This document shows positions 5,551 to 5,562 of a DNA stretch of 5,562 nt, piece by piece. Within the stretch, counting starts at the first letter, position 1; each line of letters starts with the position of its first letter. Made by a program: the position numbers and the translations under genes. The notes beneath the pieces were generated by a model. It worked only from the letters and a program-made list of their open reading frames with translations. It was not told the origin of the DNA and did not search any database. The stretch is from an uncultured Collinsella sp. (lineage in GTDB: Bacteria; Actinomycetota; Coriobacteriia; Coriobacteriales; Coriobacteriaceae): positions 1-5,562 of the forward strand of contig UQUX01000115.1 of NCBI GenBank assembly GCA_900544425.1, read 5' to 3'.

Positions 5551-5562
5551 GCGTGCGGAACT

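Overview
The window looks like chromosomal DNA from a high-GC member of the Coriobacteriia, most likely Collinsella or a close relative. This is inferred from the strongly GC-biased third codon positions, the clear Shine-Dalgarno sites and the style of the proteins; no rRNA or marker gene is present to prove it. I see no insertion sequence, CRISPR array, tRNA or phage gene.

Layout. (1) Positions 828 to 1, minus strand: the N-terminal 276 codons of an exported, Lys/Glu-rich coiled-coil protein of unknown function that runs off the left edge. (2) Positions 829-1043: a divergent control region with an extended -10 promoter for the minus-strand gene. On the other side it carries a strong interrupted inverted repeat (996-1030, 11 of 12 pairs) and a smaller palindrome, both just in front of the transporter genes. 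(3) Positions 1044-4748, plus strand: two directly abutting genes for the halves of a heterodimeric ABC exporter. (4) Positions 4749-4875: an intergenic region with a promoter candidate and small palindromes. (5) Positions 4876-5427: a flavodoxin-fold protein. (6) Positions 5428-5562: non-coding, ending in a hairpin terminator.

How the genes work together. The two ABC proteins each carry six membrane helices and one ATPase domain. Their motif changes are complementary. The first has Asp in place of the catalytic Glu and Gln in place of the switch His; the second has an altered signature motif. Together these form one degenerate and one competent ATP site, as in TM287/288, LmrCD and BmrCD. The substrate cannot be read from sequence. 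The inverted repeat in the transporter leader suggests control by a DNA-binding regulator or an RNA hairpin, but no regulator gene lies in the window. The flavodoxin-like gene has its own promoter candidate and no obvious functional link to the transporter.

Most of the window is ordinary. The points most worth a second look are the leader inverted repeat at 996-1030 and the heptad-spaced cysteines of the coiled-coil protein.
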